A stretch of 14,364 bases of DNA from Methyloglobulus sp. (GCA_013140405.1 JABFSV010000400.1:1-14364), one strand, 5' to 3'. Shown: positions 1-8,029, counted from the first letter of the stretch. Notes: generated by a model from the letters alone, not told the origin. Numbers and translations are program-made.

Positions 1-989
1 TCGGCAAGGCTTTCTGGTGGCCAGTTATCTAAACGCATACCCAACGACAGGCCTTTTAAAGCCAGGATATCTTTTATTTCTGTCAGTGATTTTTTGCCAA
101 GGTTAGGTGTCTTCAATAACTCAACTTCAGTTCGTTGAATCAGGTCACCAATATAAAATATATTTTCTGCTTTTAGGCAGTTCGCTGAGCGAACGGTCAA
201 CTCAAGATCGTCCACAGGCCTTAATAATACAGGGTCAATATCGTCTTCAGTAACGATTACATCCTCAATTTGAGGCTGTACAACCCGCTCAAAATCAACA
301 AATACTGATAACTGGTCATGAAGTATCGTCGCAGCGAGCTTTATGGTTTGCTCTGGATCAACAGTTCCATTGGTCTCCAGCTCAATAATTAATTTATCTA
401 AATTAGTCCGTTGCTCAACGCGCATACTCTCAACATGGTAGGCAACTTTAGCAATAGGGCTATAAGCAGCATCTAAATGCAAGGCCCCAACCACAGGAAC
501 ATAATCCGAATTAGCTTTGCGAACACTAAAAGGCTCATAACCGCGACCACGGCGTACTCTGAGCTTCATATTTAAAACGCCGGACTGAGTCAGATTAGCA
601 ATGACTAAATCAGGGTTTATGATTTCTACATCATGGGGTAAGGTAATATCAGCAGCGGTAACGCAACCTTCTCCGTTTTTAGTCAAGGTTAACTCGACTT
701 CGTCCCTTGAATGCAGCACGACCGCTAGCTTTTTCAAGTTCAACAAAATATCAATAATATCTTCTTGAACGCCTTCGATAGTCGTGTATTCGTGTTCTAC
801 GCCTTCAATTTCGACATCTGTTACGGCACATCCGGGTATCGTGGAAAGCAACACCCTTCTCAAGGCATTACCTAAAGAATGCCCAAATCCCCTTTCCAAG
901 GGTTCAATGATTATCCTGGAGTGATTAGGTGTTTTGCTTATAACTTCAACTAATCGAGGCTTTAACAAGCCAGCAAAAGAATTTTGCAT
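1..989 (-). CDS. rpoA: RNA polymerase subunit alpha (3' end cut off by window edge)
   Basis: Alpha subunit of RNA polymerase. Its N-terminal domain dimerises and nucleates assembly of beta and beta', and its C-terminal domain binds UP-element DNA and activators. Translating from the ATG at 989 gives 329 uninterrupted codons to the left edge, where the frame still reads (last full codon Ala, then GA-). The NTD is recognised from [18 protein letters not shown] near residues 32-50 and [14 protein letters not shown] further on. The CTD is recognised from [19 protein letters not shown], which includes the DNA-contacting Arg equivalent to E. coli R265, and from the helix-hairpin-helix [15 protein letters not shown]. 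coli alpha is 329 aa ending shortly after the equivalent position, so only a few residues are missing. A GAGGAAG ribosome-binding site lies 8 nt before the ATG. It is 25 nt downstream of rpsD and is the last alpha-operon gene visible; rplQ is expected next. Confidence 0.98.
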   Translation of the reverse strand, partial: MQNSFAGLLKPRLVEVISKTPNHSRIIIEPLERGFGHSLGNALRRVLLSTIPGCAVTDVEIEGVEHEYTTIEGVQEDIIDILLNLKKLAVVLHSRDEVELTLTKNGEGCVTAADITLPHDVEIINPDLVIANLTQSGVLNMKLRVRRGRGYEPFSVRKANSDYVPVVGALHLDAAYSPIAKVAYHVESMRVEQRTNLDKLIIELETNGTVDPEQTIKLAATILHDQLSVFVDFERVVQPQIEDVIVTEDDIDPVLLRPVDDLELTVRSANCLKAENIFYIGDLIQRTEVELLKTPNLGKKSLTEIKDILALKGLSLGMRLDNWPPESLA

Positions 990-1014
990 GTATGTATCTT
1001 CCTCAGAAACGCAA

Positions 1015-1635
1015 TTATTTTGAGTATAATTCTACGACCAACTGTTCGTTGATATCGCTGCCCAGATCGACACGGTCTGGTAAAGAATTAAATGTTCCTG
1101 TCATTTTTTTAGGATCAACTTCAACCCATGCAGGAAAGCCGTATTGATCTGCCACGACTAAAGCATCAACAATCCGTTGTTGTTTTTTAGCTTTTTCCCT
1201 GACCGACAACACATCACCAACTGCCAATTGATACGAGGGGATATTGATTAACGAACCATTGACTTGTATAGACTTATGGCTGACTAATTGTCGAGCCTCA
1301 GCCCTTGTGGCTGCAAAACCCATACGATAAACAACATTGTCCAATCTTGATTCGAGCAAATTCAACAGATTCTCACCTGTCGCACCCTTTTTCATATCGG
1401 CCGACTTGTAGTAATTTCTGAATTGCTTTTCCAAAATACCGTAAATTCTGCGTAAACGTTGTTTAGCCCTTAACTGGAGGGCATAATCAGAATTTCTGTT
1501 ACGTTTGGTGCCATGTTGACCAGGCCTTTGGTCAAGCTTACACTTACCTTCTAGAGATTTGCCTCTGCTCTTTAAAAAAAGGTCAGTTCCTTCTCTTCTA
1601 CTTAATTTACAGGTAGGGCCTAAATATCTTGCCAT
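1015..1635 (-). CDS. rpsD: 30S ribosomal protein S4
   Basis: S4 is a primary 16S rRNA-binding protein that starts assembly of the 30S body and lines the mRNA entry tunnel. In E. coli it also represses its own operon. The 206-aa product matches the family length. It opens with [16 protein letters not shown] and has the S4 RNA-binding fold around residues 95-160 ([21 protein letters not shown], then [11 protein letters not shown]). It ends in the family-typical [12 protein letters not shown]. Only two cysteines are present (residues 9 and 32), so the four-cysteine zinc site of the C+ S4 type is absent. The gene sits 13 nt after rpsK and 25 nt before rpoA, the standard alpha-operon position. Whether it binds an mRNA target here cannot be read from the sequence. 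Confidence 0.98.
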   Translation of the reverse strand: MARYLGPTCKLSRREGTDLFLKSRGKSLEGKCKLDQRPGQHGTKRNRNSDYALQLRAKQRLRRIYGILEKQFRNYYKSADMKKGATGENLLNLLESRLDNVVYRMGFAATRAEARQLVSHKSIQVNGSLINIPSYQLAVGDVLSVREKAKKQQRIVDALVVADQYGFPAWVEVDPKKMTGTFNSLPDRVDLGSDINEQLVVELYSK

Positions 1636-1648
1636 TTATACAACTCCT

Positions 1649-2035
1649 TTACACGCGGCGTTTCTTAGGTGGACGGCAACCATTATGTGGGATTGGCGTC
1701 ACATCAATAATGTTAGTAATTTTAAACCCTAAGTTATTCAGGGAACGGACAGCCGATTCACGTCCAGGACCTGGGCCTTTAATCAGCACATCAAGATTTT
1801 TCATACCAAACTCTAACGCAACTGTACCGGCTTTCTCAGCAGCTACCTGGGCAGCAAACGGAGTGCTTTTTCTGGAACCACGAAAGCCAGAGCCTCCGGA
1901 AGTAGCCCATGATAATGCATTACCTTTTCTGTCTGTAATCGTTATGATGGTATTGTTGAAAGAAGCATGAACATGGACTATGCCATCTGCAACTTCTTTT
2001 TTAACGCGCTTTCTTGTACGTGCTGGACTTGCCAT
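1649..2035 (-). CDS. rpsK: 30S ribosomal protein S11
   Basis: S11 forms part of the 30S platform and contacts mRNA near the E site and 16S rRNA helix 45. The 128-aa protein has the family's usual length. Recognisable blocks are [20 protein letters not shown] (about residues 19-38), the glycine-rich [16 protein letters not shown], and [14 protein letters not shown]. The C-terminus reads [14 protein letters not shown]. The Asn-Gly pair at residues 118-119 corresponds to the site where E. coli S11 forms isoaspartate. It starts with ATG, 20 nt after rpsM, and ends 13 nt before rpsD, inside the alpha operon. Confidence 0.98.
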   Translation of the reverse strand: MASPARTRKRVKKEVADGIVHVHASFNNTIITITDRKGNALSWATSGGSGFRGSRKSTPFAAQVAAEKAGTVALEFGMKNLDVLIKGPGPGRESAVRSLNNLGFKITNIIDVTPIPHNGCRPPKKRRV

Positions 2036-2055
2036 TAATCAGACCTTATTGCTAC

Positions 2056-2412
2056 TTATTTTTTAATAGGTTTGCGCGGACCTTTACGGGTACGTGCGTT
2101 TGTTCTGGTGCGCTGACCTCTTAAAGGCAAGCCACGGCGATGCCTTATTCCACGATAACAACCAAGATCCATTAATCTTTTGATATTCATGGATACTTCA
2201 CGCCGAAGGTCACCTTCAACTGTCATTTTGGAGATCACACCACGAATAGTTTCTAACTGGTCTTCCGTTAGATCCTTGATTTTTATAGACGTCAAAATAC
2301 CAACCTTACCGCAAATCTCGCTTGCTGTCTGACGGCCAATACCATAAATAGCGGTTAAAGCTATCACCGCGTGTTTATGTTCTGGTATGTTTATCCCGGC
2401 AATACGTGCCAT
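2056..2412 (-). CDS. rpsM: 30S ribosomal protein S13
   Basis: S13 sits at the head of the 30S subunit, forms bridges to the 50S subunit (L5 and 23S rRNA helix 38) and touches the P-site tRNA through its basic tail. The 118-aa product begins [14 protein letters not shown] and carries the helix-hairpin-helix stretch [13 protein letters not shown] (about residues 23-35). It has the conserved [17 protein letters not shown] block near residues 87-102 and ends in the basic tail [14 protein letters not shown] strong GGGGAG ribosome-binding site lies 6 nt before the ATG. It is the first gene of the alpha operon and follows the only large gap in the window (76 nt after rpmJ), which holds a candidate promoter. 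Confidence 0.98.
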   Translation of the reverse strand: MARIAGINIPEHKHAVIALTAIYGIGRQTASEICGKVGILTSIKIKDLTEDQLETIRGVISKMTVEGDLRREVSMNIKRLMDLGCYRGIRHRRGLPLRGQRTRTNARTRKGPRKPIKK

Positions 2413-2488
2413 CTAGTACTCCCCTAATAGGATTCTAAAGTTAACTCAAAATTTTAGCATTATTGCAATTTTTCAGCAACAACTACTT
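2413..2488 (-). other. rpmJ–rpsM intergenic leader region
   Basis: This 76-nt gap is the longest non-coding stretch in the window. Read on the minus strand it contains a candidate sigma-70 promoter and ends in a strong GGGGAG ribosome-binding site for rpsM. A short imperfect palindrome (CCTATTAGG) lies just before that site. In E. coli, S4 represses the alpha operon by binding a pseudoknotted leader that includes the start of rpsM. I could not identify the pairing that would form such a pseudoknot here, so a regulatory RNA is not claimed. Confidence 0.5.
2451..2479 (-). promoter_or_regulatory. Candidate alpha-operon promoter (extended -10)
   Basis: On the minus strand a -10 hexamer TAAAAT (2456-2451, five of six matches to TATAAT) is preceded by TGC, an extended -10 element. 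Exactly 17 nt upstream lies TTGCTG (2479-2474), which matches only the TTG half of the -35 consensus. The predicted transcript would start near 2444 and carry a leader of about 30 nt before rpsM. The location, between rpmJ and rpsM, is where E. coli places its alpha-operon promoter. The DNA is AT-rich, so a chance match is possible. Confidence 0.45.
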
Positions 2489-2602
2489 CTATCCCTGACG
2501 TTGTTTATGTCTGCCATCTACACATATAACCCTGACAACACCACTTCTTTTAACAATTTTGCAGTTCCTGCAAATTTTTTTGACTGAGGCACGTACTTTC
2601 AC
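2489..2602 (-). CDS. rpmJ: 50S ribosomal protein L36 (zinc-binding form)
   Basis: L36 is the smallest 50S protein and binds 23S rRNA through a zinc ribbon. The frame encodes 37 aa, opening [17 protein letters not shown] and ending DGRHKQRQG. Cys11, Cys14, Cys27 and His32 form the CCCH zinc site, so this is the zinc-dependent C+ paralogue. The start is GTG at 2602, fixed by homology because MKVRASVKK is the invariant family opening. An AGGAG ribosome-binding site lies 5 nt upstream and no ATG is available at this position. The gene lies 26 nt after secY and 76 nt before rpsM, the usual gammaproteobacterial place at the end of the spc operon. E. coli L36 is one residue longer. Confidence 0.96.
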   Translation of the reverse strand: MKVRASVKKICRNCKIVKRSGVVRVICVDGRHKQRQG

Positions 2603-2628
2603 AAAAACTCCTAAAATTCATCAATGTT

Positions 2629-3951
2629 TTATTTCTTCAAATTCGCTTTCTTCATCAACCCTTCGTATTGCTGGGACATTAGATGAGTCTGCATCTGAGA
2701 AATAAAATCCATCACAACAACTACGATAATCAGCAAGGAAGTCCCCCCAAAGTAAAAGGGAACATTCCAATAAACGATTAGAAATTCGGGCAATAAGCAA
2801 ACCAAAGTTATATAAAATGCACCTATCAAAGTCAGGCGTGTCATCACCTTGTCTATGTAAGAACTTGTCTGTATTCCTGGTCTTATGCCTGGTAAAAAAG
2901 CACCAGACTTCTTCAAGTTTTCAGCCGTTTCTTTTGAATTAAAAACCAAAGCCGTATAGAAAAAACAAAAGAAAATAATGGCTGTTGCATAGAATAAAAC
3001 ATACACTGGCTGTCCTGGCGACAGCATCGTCGCTATATCTTGCAACCATTCAAAACCTTTGGTATCACCGAACCAACTAGCAATAGTTGCAGGGAACAGG
3101 ATAATACTTGAAGCGAAAATAGGGGGAATAACCCCTGCCATATTCAATTTCAAAGGCAAAAAGCTGGTTTGCCCAGCATACATCTTTCTACCTTGCTGCC
3201 TTTTTGGGTAATTGATAAGGATGCGCCTCTGTCCTCTTTCTACAAAAACCACTAGCGCTGTAACCAATATCGCCAATAGAAACAGAAGGATAATAAATCC
3301 ACCGTTCATCTCACCAGTTCTAGCAAGCTCTAATGTACCACCAATTGCTTTTGGTAGTCCGGAGACTATACCTGCAAAAATAATCAAAGATATACCATTA
3401 CCGATGCCGCGTTCGGTGACTTGTTCACCCAGCCACATCAGAAAAACCGTTCCAGTAACCAGCGTTATAGTTGTAACAACTATAAAACTAATGCCAGGAC
3501 TTAACACTACCGACAAGCCACCAGCCGTCTGATTCTGCAACGCCAGAGATATTCCGATAGCTTGGAAAGTCGCCAACACGACCGTACCGTATCTTGTATA
3601 CTGCGAAATCCTTTTTCTACCTGACTCACCTTCTTTTTTAAGCTGTTCCATAGCTGGAACTACAACCGTCATCAACTGCATGATGATAGAAGCTGAGATA
3701 TAAGGCATTATACCGAGGGCAAAGAGACTTAATCTCATCAACGCACCACCGGAAAACATATTGAACATGTCGAGAATAGAACCGCTTTGTTGCTCAAACA
3801 TGACCTGTAGTGCTTTTGGATCTATTCCAGGTACTGGAATATGTGCACCGACCCTATAAACCACGAATGCACCGAATACGAAAAGCAACCTGGCATTTAA
3901 CTCAGAAAAACCACCTGGTTTATAGTTCAACGCAGTCTTAGGGGTACTCAC
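2629..3951 (-). CDS. secY: Preprotein translocase subunit SecY
   Basis: SecY is the inner-membrane channel of the Sec translocon. It passes unfolded exported proteins and inserts membrane proteins, working with SecE, SecG, SecA and the ribosome. The 440-aa product is close to the E. coli length (443) and has the ten expected hydrophobic segments, the first at about residues 22-42. The plug region follows (PGIDPKAL, then [21 protein letters not shown]). The cytoplasmic loop Arg needed for SecA-driven export is present in [10 protein letters not shown] (equivalent to E. coli R357). The start is GTG, directly abutting the rplO stop (TAAGTG, zero spacing). Its GAGG ribosome-binding site lies within the last codons of rplO, implying translational coupling. 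It is in the standard spc position between rplO and rpmJ. Confidence 0.98.
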   Translation of the reverse strand: MSTPKTALNYKPGGFSELNARLLFVFGAFVVYRVGAHIPVPGIDPKALQVMFEQQSGSILDMFNMFSGGALMRLSLFALGIMPYISASIIMQLMTVVVPAMEQLKKEGESGRKRISQYTRYGTVVLATFQAIGISLALQNQTAGGLSVVLSPGISFIVVTTITLVTGTVFLMWLGEQVTERGIGNGISLIIFAGIVSGLPKAIGGTLELARTGEMNGGFIILLFLLAILVTALVVFVERGQRRILINYPKRQQGRKMYAGQTSFLPLKLNMAGVIPPIFASSIILFPATIASWFGDTKGFEWLQDIATMLSPGQPVYVLFYATAIIFFCFFYTALVFNSKETAENLKKSGAFLPGIRPGIQTSSYIDKVMTRLTLIGAFYITLVCLLPEFLIVYWNVPFYFGGTSLLIIVVVVMDFISQMQTHLMSQQYEGLMKKANLKK

Positions 3952-4386
3952 TTAGACCTCGACCTTGCCACCAGCCGCTTCTATCGCAATCTTTGCACCA
4001 CTCGTCACATTAATGCCTTTGAGTGTGACAGATTTTGTTATTTCGCCGGACTTTATGACTTTCGCTTTTTGTGTAAAAACAGGAACGATGTTGTTAGCTA
4101 TCAATACACTTAAATCTATACTATCTAAATTAAGCTTTTCAAGTTCGCTCAACCTAACTTCTGCAGAATATTTAGCCGATCTTGACCGAAAGCCAATTTT
4201 AGGCAAACGGCGTTGCAAGGGCATTTGACCACCTTCAAAGCCGACCTTATGGAAGCCGCCACTACGCGCTTTTTGACCTTTATGGCCTTTCCCACAAGTT
4301 TTACCAACTGTACAACCAATACCTCTGCCAACTCTTCTGGCTTTTTTTCGCGATCCTTCGCTTGCTTGGATAGTGTTCAAAAACAT
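3952..4386 (-). CDS. rplO: 50S ribosomal protein L15
   Basis: L15 is a late-assembling 50S protein that threads a long basic N-terminal extension through 23S rRNA. The 144-aa product is exactly the usual length. The Gly/Lys/Arg-rich opening includes RVGRGIGCTVGKTCGKGHKGQKARSG (about residues 18-43, quoted only as a landmark span), followed by FEGGQMPLQRRLPKIGF. The globular C-terminal half ends in AAGGKVEV. Its ATG overlaps the rpmD stop by one base (TAATG), and its stop is immediately followed by the GTG of secY. Both joints suggest coupled translation along the rpmD–rplO–secY chain. Confidence 0.98.
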   Translation of the reverse strand: MFLNTIQASEGSRKKARRVGRGIGCTVGKTCGKGHKGQKARSGGFHKVGFEGGQMPLQRRLPKIGFRSRSAKYSAEVRLSELEKLNLDSIDLSVLIANNIVPVFTQKAKVIKSGEITKSVTLKGINVTSGAKIAIEAAGGKVEV

Positions 4387-4571
4387 TATTTTTCCTCGAC
4401 TCTCAACATATAGGATACCTTGTTAATCATACCCTTGTTCTCTGGTGTGTTAAGAACCTCAACTGTCTGGTTGATCTTCCTTAAACCCAATCCTTTCAAA
4501 CATGCTTGATGTACAGGCAACCTTCCGAATTTGCTTTTCGTCATCGTAACATTTAACTTATCACTAGCCAT
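4386..4571 (-). CDS. rpmD: 50S ribosomal protein L30
   Basis: L30 is a small 50S protein that binds 23S and contacts 5S rRNA regions. I place the start at the ATG at 4571, giving 61 aa ([19 protein letters not shown]...). E. coli L30 is 59 aa. The motif [19 protein letters not shown] aligns with the conserved GRLPKHKATLLGLGLRRI of the family, and [16 protein letters not shown] matches the C-terminal block. A TTG four codons upstream (4583) would lengthen the protein and overlap rpsE by 8 nt. A GGA 7 nt before the ATG and the family length favour the ATG. With this start the gap to the rpsE stop is 4 nt. The stop overlaps the rplO ATG by one base. Confidence 0.95.
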   Translation of the reverse strand: MASDKLNVTMTKSKFGRLPVHQACLKGLGLRKINQTVEVLNTPENKGMINKVSYMLRVEEK

Positions 4572-4575
4572 TGCA

Positions 4576-5082
4576 CTATCCAATAATTTGTTCGACGGTC
4601 AAACCGCGCTTCGCTGCTATTTGGTTGGCATTATGCATACCAGTAAGGCCATTAATAGTCGCCCTAACCACGTTGATCGGGTTATTTGTGCCTATGCATT
4701 TAGCTAACACATTATGTACACCAACCACTTCAAATACTGCACGCATCGCCCCACCGGCTATGATTCCAGTACCTTCAGACGCTGGTTGCATATAGACTTT
4801 CGCCGCACCTGTCGTATTCATAATTGGGTACTGCAAGGTATCACCCTTTAACGCCACTTTACGCATGTTCTTGCGAGCTTGTTCCAATGACTTTTGGATG
4901 GCGATTGGAACTTCTCTTGCTTTACTGACACCGTAACCAACACGGCCTTCACCATCACCTACAACCGTGAGGGCGGCAAAACCAAATACACGCCCGCCTT
5001 TTACAACTTTGGCAACACGCCTAACATTAACCAATTTTTCTTGCAAACCATCTGTACTAGCTTGTGCAGGTGCTGTAGCCAT
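4576..5082 (-). CDS. rpsE: 30S ribosomal protein S5
   Basis: S5 helps form the mRNA entry site with S3 and S4 and affects decoding accuracy; the spectinomycin-binding loop lies in its N-terminal domain. The 168-aa product contains the S5 double-stranded-RNA-binding-like domain: [23 protein letters not shown] from about residue 21. It continues through [20 protein letters not shown], then [19 protein letters not shown] and VVRATINGL. In the usually glycine-containing GxGKAREVP motif the second Gly is replaced by Ser (GVSKAREVP), an uncommon change. The residue matching E. coli Ser22, at which spectinomycin resistance arises, is Ala here; no phenotype can be deduced. It starts 9 nt after rplR and is followed closely by rpmD. 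Confidence 0.98.
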   Translation of the reverse strand: MATAPAQASTDGLQEKLVNVRRVAKVVKGGRVFGFAALTVVGDGEGRVGYGVSKAREVPIAIQKSLEQARKNMRKVALKGDTLQYPIMNTTGAAKVYMQPASEGTGIIAGGAMRAVFEVVGVHNVLAKCIGTNNPINVVRATINGLTGMHNANQIAAKRGLTVEQIIG

Positions 5083-5091
5083 CTTATTCTC

Positions 5092-5445
5092 CTAAAACTT
5101 TAATCCGGCTTCGCGAGCAGCATCTGCTAAAGCCTTTACACGACCGTGGTATTTGAAACCTGAACGGTCAAACGCAACTTCTGTGATACCCGCAGCAATG
5201 GCTTTTTGGGCAATATGTTTACCTACTTCAGCGGCGGCAGTGATATTGCTGGTATTTTTCAACCCGCTTTTAATTACCGACTGATTTGTAGAAGCACTAG
5301 CCAATGTTGTTGTACCATCACCACTTATGACTTGTGCATAAATATGCTGGGATGTCTTATGTATAGATAAGCGATTAGCATTCAACTGCCTAATTTTACA
5401 ACGCAACTTAGTGGCACGTTTTAACCGAGTGTTCTTCTTATCCAT
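5092..5445 (-). CDS. rplR: 50S ribosomal protein L18
   Basis: L18 binds 5S rRNA and helps bring it into the central protuberance together with L5. The 117-aa product equals the E. coli length. It begins [20 protein letters not shown] with a basic N-terminal tail, has [20 protein letters not shown] in the middle, and ends with the highly conserved [20 protein letters not shown] and EAGLKF. The ATG lies 8 nt after the rplF stop and the stop lies 9 nt before rpsE, in standard spc order. Confidence 0.98.
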   Translation of the reverse strand: MDKKNTRLKRATKLRCKIRQLNANRLSIHKTSQHIYAQVISGDGTTTLASASTNQSVIKSGLKNTSNITAAAEVGKHIAQKAIAAGITEVAFDRSGFKYHGRVKALADAAREAGLKF

Positions 5446-5453
5446 AAACTGAC

Positions 5454-5987
5454 CTATTTCTTCTTAGCTTCTTTTTTAACAACATTTTCATCGGAATATC
5501 TAACACCTTTACCTTTGTAGGGTTCAGGTGGGCGATAAGCCCTGATCTTTGCAGCCACTTGACCAACTTGCTGCTTGTCGCTTCCTTTAACAAGGATTTC
5601 GGTTTGGGTGGGTGTTTCAACAGTAATTCCAGCGGGAACTTCAAAATCAACTGGATGTGAATAGCCTAATGACAAACTAAGGGTATTGCCTTTAGCTTGC
5701 GCTCTATAACCAACGCCAATCAAGGTCAATTTTTTTTCAAACCCATCTGATACCCCTATCACCATGCTGTTGGCAATAGCGCGTGCCGTTCCTGCTTGGG
5801 CAATAGAATTCTTGTTGTCTTTATCCCATTGCATCTGGATAACATTATCAGCAACAGTTATTCCAACGGCTGGGTTAAAATCAAATGACAACTGACCTTT
5901 ACTTCCTTTAACGATCATATTGTTGCCAGTCAATTTGACATCAACACCTTTTGGGATTGTAACGGGTGCTTTAGCAATTCTTGACAT
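5454..5987 (-). CDS. rplF: 50S ribosomal protein L6
   Basis: L6 lies near the sarcin-ricin loop and the base of the L7/L12 stalk, where elongation factors dock. The 177-aa protein is the E. coli length. It shows the duplicated L6 fold: [19 protein letters not shown] at the start, [20 protein letters not shown] around residues 90-110, and the signature block [19 protein letters not shown] near the C-terminus. It ends in a lysine tail (KKEAKKK). An eight-base A run on the coding strand (5737-5730) falls inside the codons for Glu-Lys-Lys before LTLIGVG. The gene follows rpsH by 11 nt and precedes rplR by 8 nt. Confidence 0.98.
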   Translation of the reverse strand: MSRIAKAPVTIPKGVDVKLTGNNMIVKGSKGQLSFDFNPAVGITVADNVIQMQWDKDNKNSIAQAGTARAIANSMVIGVSDGFEKKLTLIGVGYRAQAKGNTLSLSLGYSHPVDFEVPAGITVETPTQTEILVKGSDKQQVGQVAAKIRAYRPPEPYKGKGVRYSDENVVKKEAKKK

Positions 5988-5998
5988 AAAAGCCTACA

Positions 5999-6394
5999 TT
6001 AACAAACTGTACAAATAATTTCACCGCCATGACCTTTGGCTCTCGCAGCCCTATCTGTCATAACGCCACTTGAAGTTGACACGATTGCGATCCCTAAACC
6101 ACCCAATACTTTTGGCAGTTCGTCTTTGGACTTATAAATACGCAACCCAGGCCGACTTATTCTTTTAATTTCCTCTATAACAGGAGCACCTTTATGATAC
6201 TTCAAGTCAATAGTCATATCGCTATGACTGCCAGTTGTTTCAGCACTGAAATCAACTATATAACCTTCATCTTTCAGTACTTTTGCTATAGACAGCTTCA
6301 ACTTTGAAGAAGGCTGTTTTATAGATTTTTTCCCAGCAGACTGACCATTTCTGATCCGTGTCAACATATCTGCTATTGGGTCTGACATACTCAT
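5999..6394 (-). CDS. rpsH: 30S ribosomal protein S8
   Basis: S8 is a primary 16S rRNA binder (helix 21) and, in E. coli, the translational repressor of the spc operon. The 131-aa product begins [18 protein letters not shown], close to E. coli [18 protein letters not shown]. It includes [20 protein letters not shown] and [19 protein letters not shown], the conserved C-terminal domain. Two ATGs are possible; the first (6394) is chosen because a GGAG lies 8 nt upstream of it and it matches the family opening. The protein ends in Cys-Thr-Val-Cys, where E. coli ends in Cys-Tyr-Val-Ala; this is a minor peculiarity. It follows rpsN by 31 nt. Confidence 0.98.
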   Translation of the reverse strand: MSMSDPIADMLTRIRNGQSAGKKSIKQPSSKLKLSIAKVLKDEGYIVDFSAETTGSHSDMTIDLKYHKGAPVIEEIKRISRPGLRIYKSKDELPKVLGGLGIAIVSTSSGVMTDRAARAKGHGGEIICTVC

Positions 6395-6425
6395 TATTTT
6401 GTCTCCAAACCGTTACTATGCACAG

Positions 6426-6731
6426 TTACCAACTTGCCTTGACAACACCGGGGACATCACCACGCATGGTTGCTTCCCTCAACTTGTTCCTACTCAATCC
6501 AAATTTACGGTAGTAACCGTGGGGGCGACCAGTCAGGCCACACCGATTCCGTATCCTGGTTGCACTTGAATCTCTAGGGAGCTTTTGTAACTGCAACTGG
6601 GCAACTTCTTTCTGTTCAACTGATGCTTTTGGATCCCTAATAACTTCTCTTAAGGATTTACGCTTGACATCGTGCTTCAACACTAACTTCTTACGCTTGT
6701 CTTCGCGGGCAATCATGGATTTCTTAGCCAT
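6426..6731 (-). CDS. rpsN: 30S ribosomal protein S14 (long, zinc-free form)
   Basis: S14 is a head protein of the 30S subunit close to the A site and S3/S10/S19. The 101-aa length, opening [16 protein letters not shown], identifies the long C- type typical of Proteobacteria. Only one cysteine is present (in [19 protein letters not shown]), so the CXXC-X12-CXXC zinc ribbon of the short form is absent. The C-terminus [11 protein letters not shown] is typical of the family. It starts 9 nt after rplE and ends 31 nt before rpsH. Confidence 0.98.
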   Translation of the reverse strand: MAKKSMIAREDKRKKLVLKHDVKRKSLREVIRDPKASVEQKEVAQLQLQKLPRDSSATRIRNRCGLTGRPHGYYRKFGLSRNKLREATMRGDVPGVVKASW

Positions 6732-6740
6732 AAATAAATC

Positions 6741-7280
6741 TCAATTCTTAAACGGAAAATTAAAGAGCTTTAACAAAGCCAAGCCTTCTTCATTTGTTGT
6801 CGCGGTAGTAGTAATGGTAATGTCCATACCACGTAGCGCATCTATCTTGTCATAATCAATCTCAGGGAAAATGATTTGCTCTTTAACACCCATTGAATAA
6901 TTGCCGCGCCCATCAAAACTTTTTGGGCTTAATCCTCTAAAATCTCGAATTCTAGGGATAGATATACTAATAAGCCTATCAAGAAACTCATACATTCTTT
7001 GACTACGCAAAGTCACTTTACAGCCTATCGGCATATCATCGCGTATCTTAAAACCAGCAATGGATTTTCTTGCCAAGGTAATAACCGGTTTTTGACCCGA
7101 AATTTTTTCCATGTCGGCCACCGCAGATTGCAGTGTTTTTTTATCTGCAACAGCTTCACCAACACCCATATTAAGGGTTATCTTAGTAATCCGAGGCGCT
7201 TGCATGACGGATTTGTAGGAAAACTGTTTTACCAATTCTGGAAGGATGGTTTCTTTATAAACGGATTCTAGTCTAGCCAT
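6741..7280 (-). CDS. rplE: 50S ribosomal protein L5
   Basis: L5 binds 5S rRNA with L18 and forms an inter-subunit bridge to S13. The 179-aa product is exactly the E. coli length. It contains [20 protein letters not shown] (about residues 28-47), [20 protein letters not shown], the central [17 protein letters not shown] and [19 protein letters not shown]. It ends in [14 protein letters not shown]. The ATG is 14 nt after rplX. In E. coli S8 represses this operon by binding the mRNA around the rplX–rplE joint; I could not recognise that structure here by eye. Confidence 0.98.
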   Translation of the reverse strand: MARLESVYKETILPELVKQFSYKSVMQAPRITKITLNMGVGEAVADKKTLQSAVADMEKISGQKPVITLARKSIAGFKIRDDMPIGCKVTLRSQRMYEFLDRLISISIPRIRDFRGLSPKSFDGRGNYSMGVKEQIIFPEIDYDKIDALRGMDITITTTATTNEEGLALLKLFNFPFKN

Positions 7281-7294
7281 GATTTAAATACACC

Positions 7295-7612
7295 TTAAAC
7301 ATCAACAACTTCATTTGTTGACTTAAAATACCGAACTTTCTTTCCGTCTTCCAAAAACCTAAAACCGATACGGTCAGGCTTTTTTGTGGTTGGATTGTAA
7401 AGACCAACGTTTGAGATATTAATCGGCATGTCTTTTGTTACTATCCCACCTGAAATACCAGCGTTAGGATTCGGCTTTTGGTTTTTTTTGGCTTGATTTA
7501 TGCCTTCAACCAAAATTTTATTGTCTTTCAGAATCTTGGTTACTCTACCGCTTTTACCTTTATCTTTACCGACACGGACAACAACGTCATCACCTTTTCT
7601 AATCTTTTGCAT
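7295..7612 (-). CDS. rplX: 50S ribosomal protein L24
   Basis: L24 is one of the first 50S assembly proteins and sits near the exit of the peptide tunnel. The 105-aa product begins with a KOW motif ([20 protein letters not shown], about residues 3-22). It continues with [36 protein letters not shown] and [19 protein letters not shown], all conserved family blocks. The coding strand has an eight-base A run (7489-7482) in the Lys-Lys-Asn codons, which forms an A_AAA_AAC heptamer. A -1 shift there would stop after a few codons, so no useful alternative product is evident. It lies 12 nt after rplN and 14 nt before rplE. Confidence 0.98.
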   Translation of the reverse strand: MQKIRKGDDVVVRVGKDKGKSGRVTKILKDNKILVEGINQAKKNQKPNPNAGISGGIVTKDMPINISNVGLYNPTTKKPDRIGFRFLEDGKKVRYFKSTNEVVDV

Positions 7613-7624
7613 GTAAATAATCCC

Positions 7625-7993
7625 CTATAATACTTCAGGAGCCAGGGAGATTATTTTCATAAACTTCTCACCCCTTAATTCACGCGTCACGGGTCCAAAA
7701 ATACGAGTCCCTAATGGCTGCAAGTTGTTGTTAAGAATCACCGCTGCATTGCCATCAAAACGAATAACTGAACCATCAGCCCTACGGACACCTTTGGCTG
7801 TCCTTACGACTAACGCGTTATAAACCTCACCTTTTTTTACCCTGCCGCGAGGAATTGCGTCTTTTATACTAACTTTGATGATGTCACCAATACCGGCATA
7901 ACGCCTATGCGAACCACCTAACACTTTGATACACATCACCCTTTTAGCGCCGCTATTATCGGCAACGTCAAGGTTAGTTTGCATCTGAATCAT
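7625..7993 (-). CDS. rplN: 50S ribosomal protein L14
   Basis: L14 is a highly conserved 50S protein at the subunit interface. It makes bridge B8 and is the docking site for the silencing factor RsfS in bacteria. The 122-aa product opens [20 protein letters not shown] and contains [19 protein letters not shown] (about residues 31-49). It also has [18 protein letters not shown] and [20 protein letters not shown], and ends in SLAPEVL. It is the first gene of the spc part. The 36-nt gap after rpsQ carries an AGGAAA ribosome-binding site but no convincing promoter. Confidence 0.98.
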   Translation of the reverse strand: MIQMQTNLDVADNSGAKRVMCIKVLGGSHRRYAGIGDIIKVSIKDAIPRGRVKKGEVYNALVVRTAKGVRRADGSVIRFDGNAAVILNNNLQPLGTRIFGPVTRELRGEKFMKIISLAPEVL

Positions 7994-8029
7994 GACTTTT
8001 TCCTAATTAACTGTAATTGATCCCAGCAC

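Noticed and set aside
2413..2450. S4-responsive pseudoknot leader before rpsM
   Set aside because: Only a short CCTATTAGG near-palindrome is visible, and no convincing pair of interlocking stems was found. The predicted leader is short compared with the E. coli one.
5438..5650. Minus-strand alternative frame of 70 codons inside rplF, and a similar one at 4149-4331 inside rplO
   Set aside because: Both are out-of-frame readings of well-identified genes with low-complexity lysine/leucine-rich translations and no homology signal.
7281..7330. Possible S8-binding operator at the rplX–rplE joint
   Set aside because: E. coli has one here, but I could not pick out the helix with its conserved internal loop by eye. 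A covariance-model search using the S8/helix-21 fold would decide; a scoring hit spanning the joint would support it.
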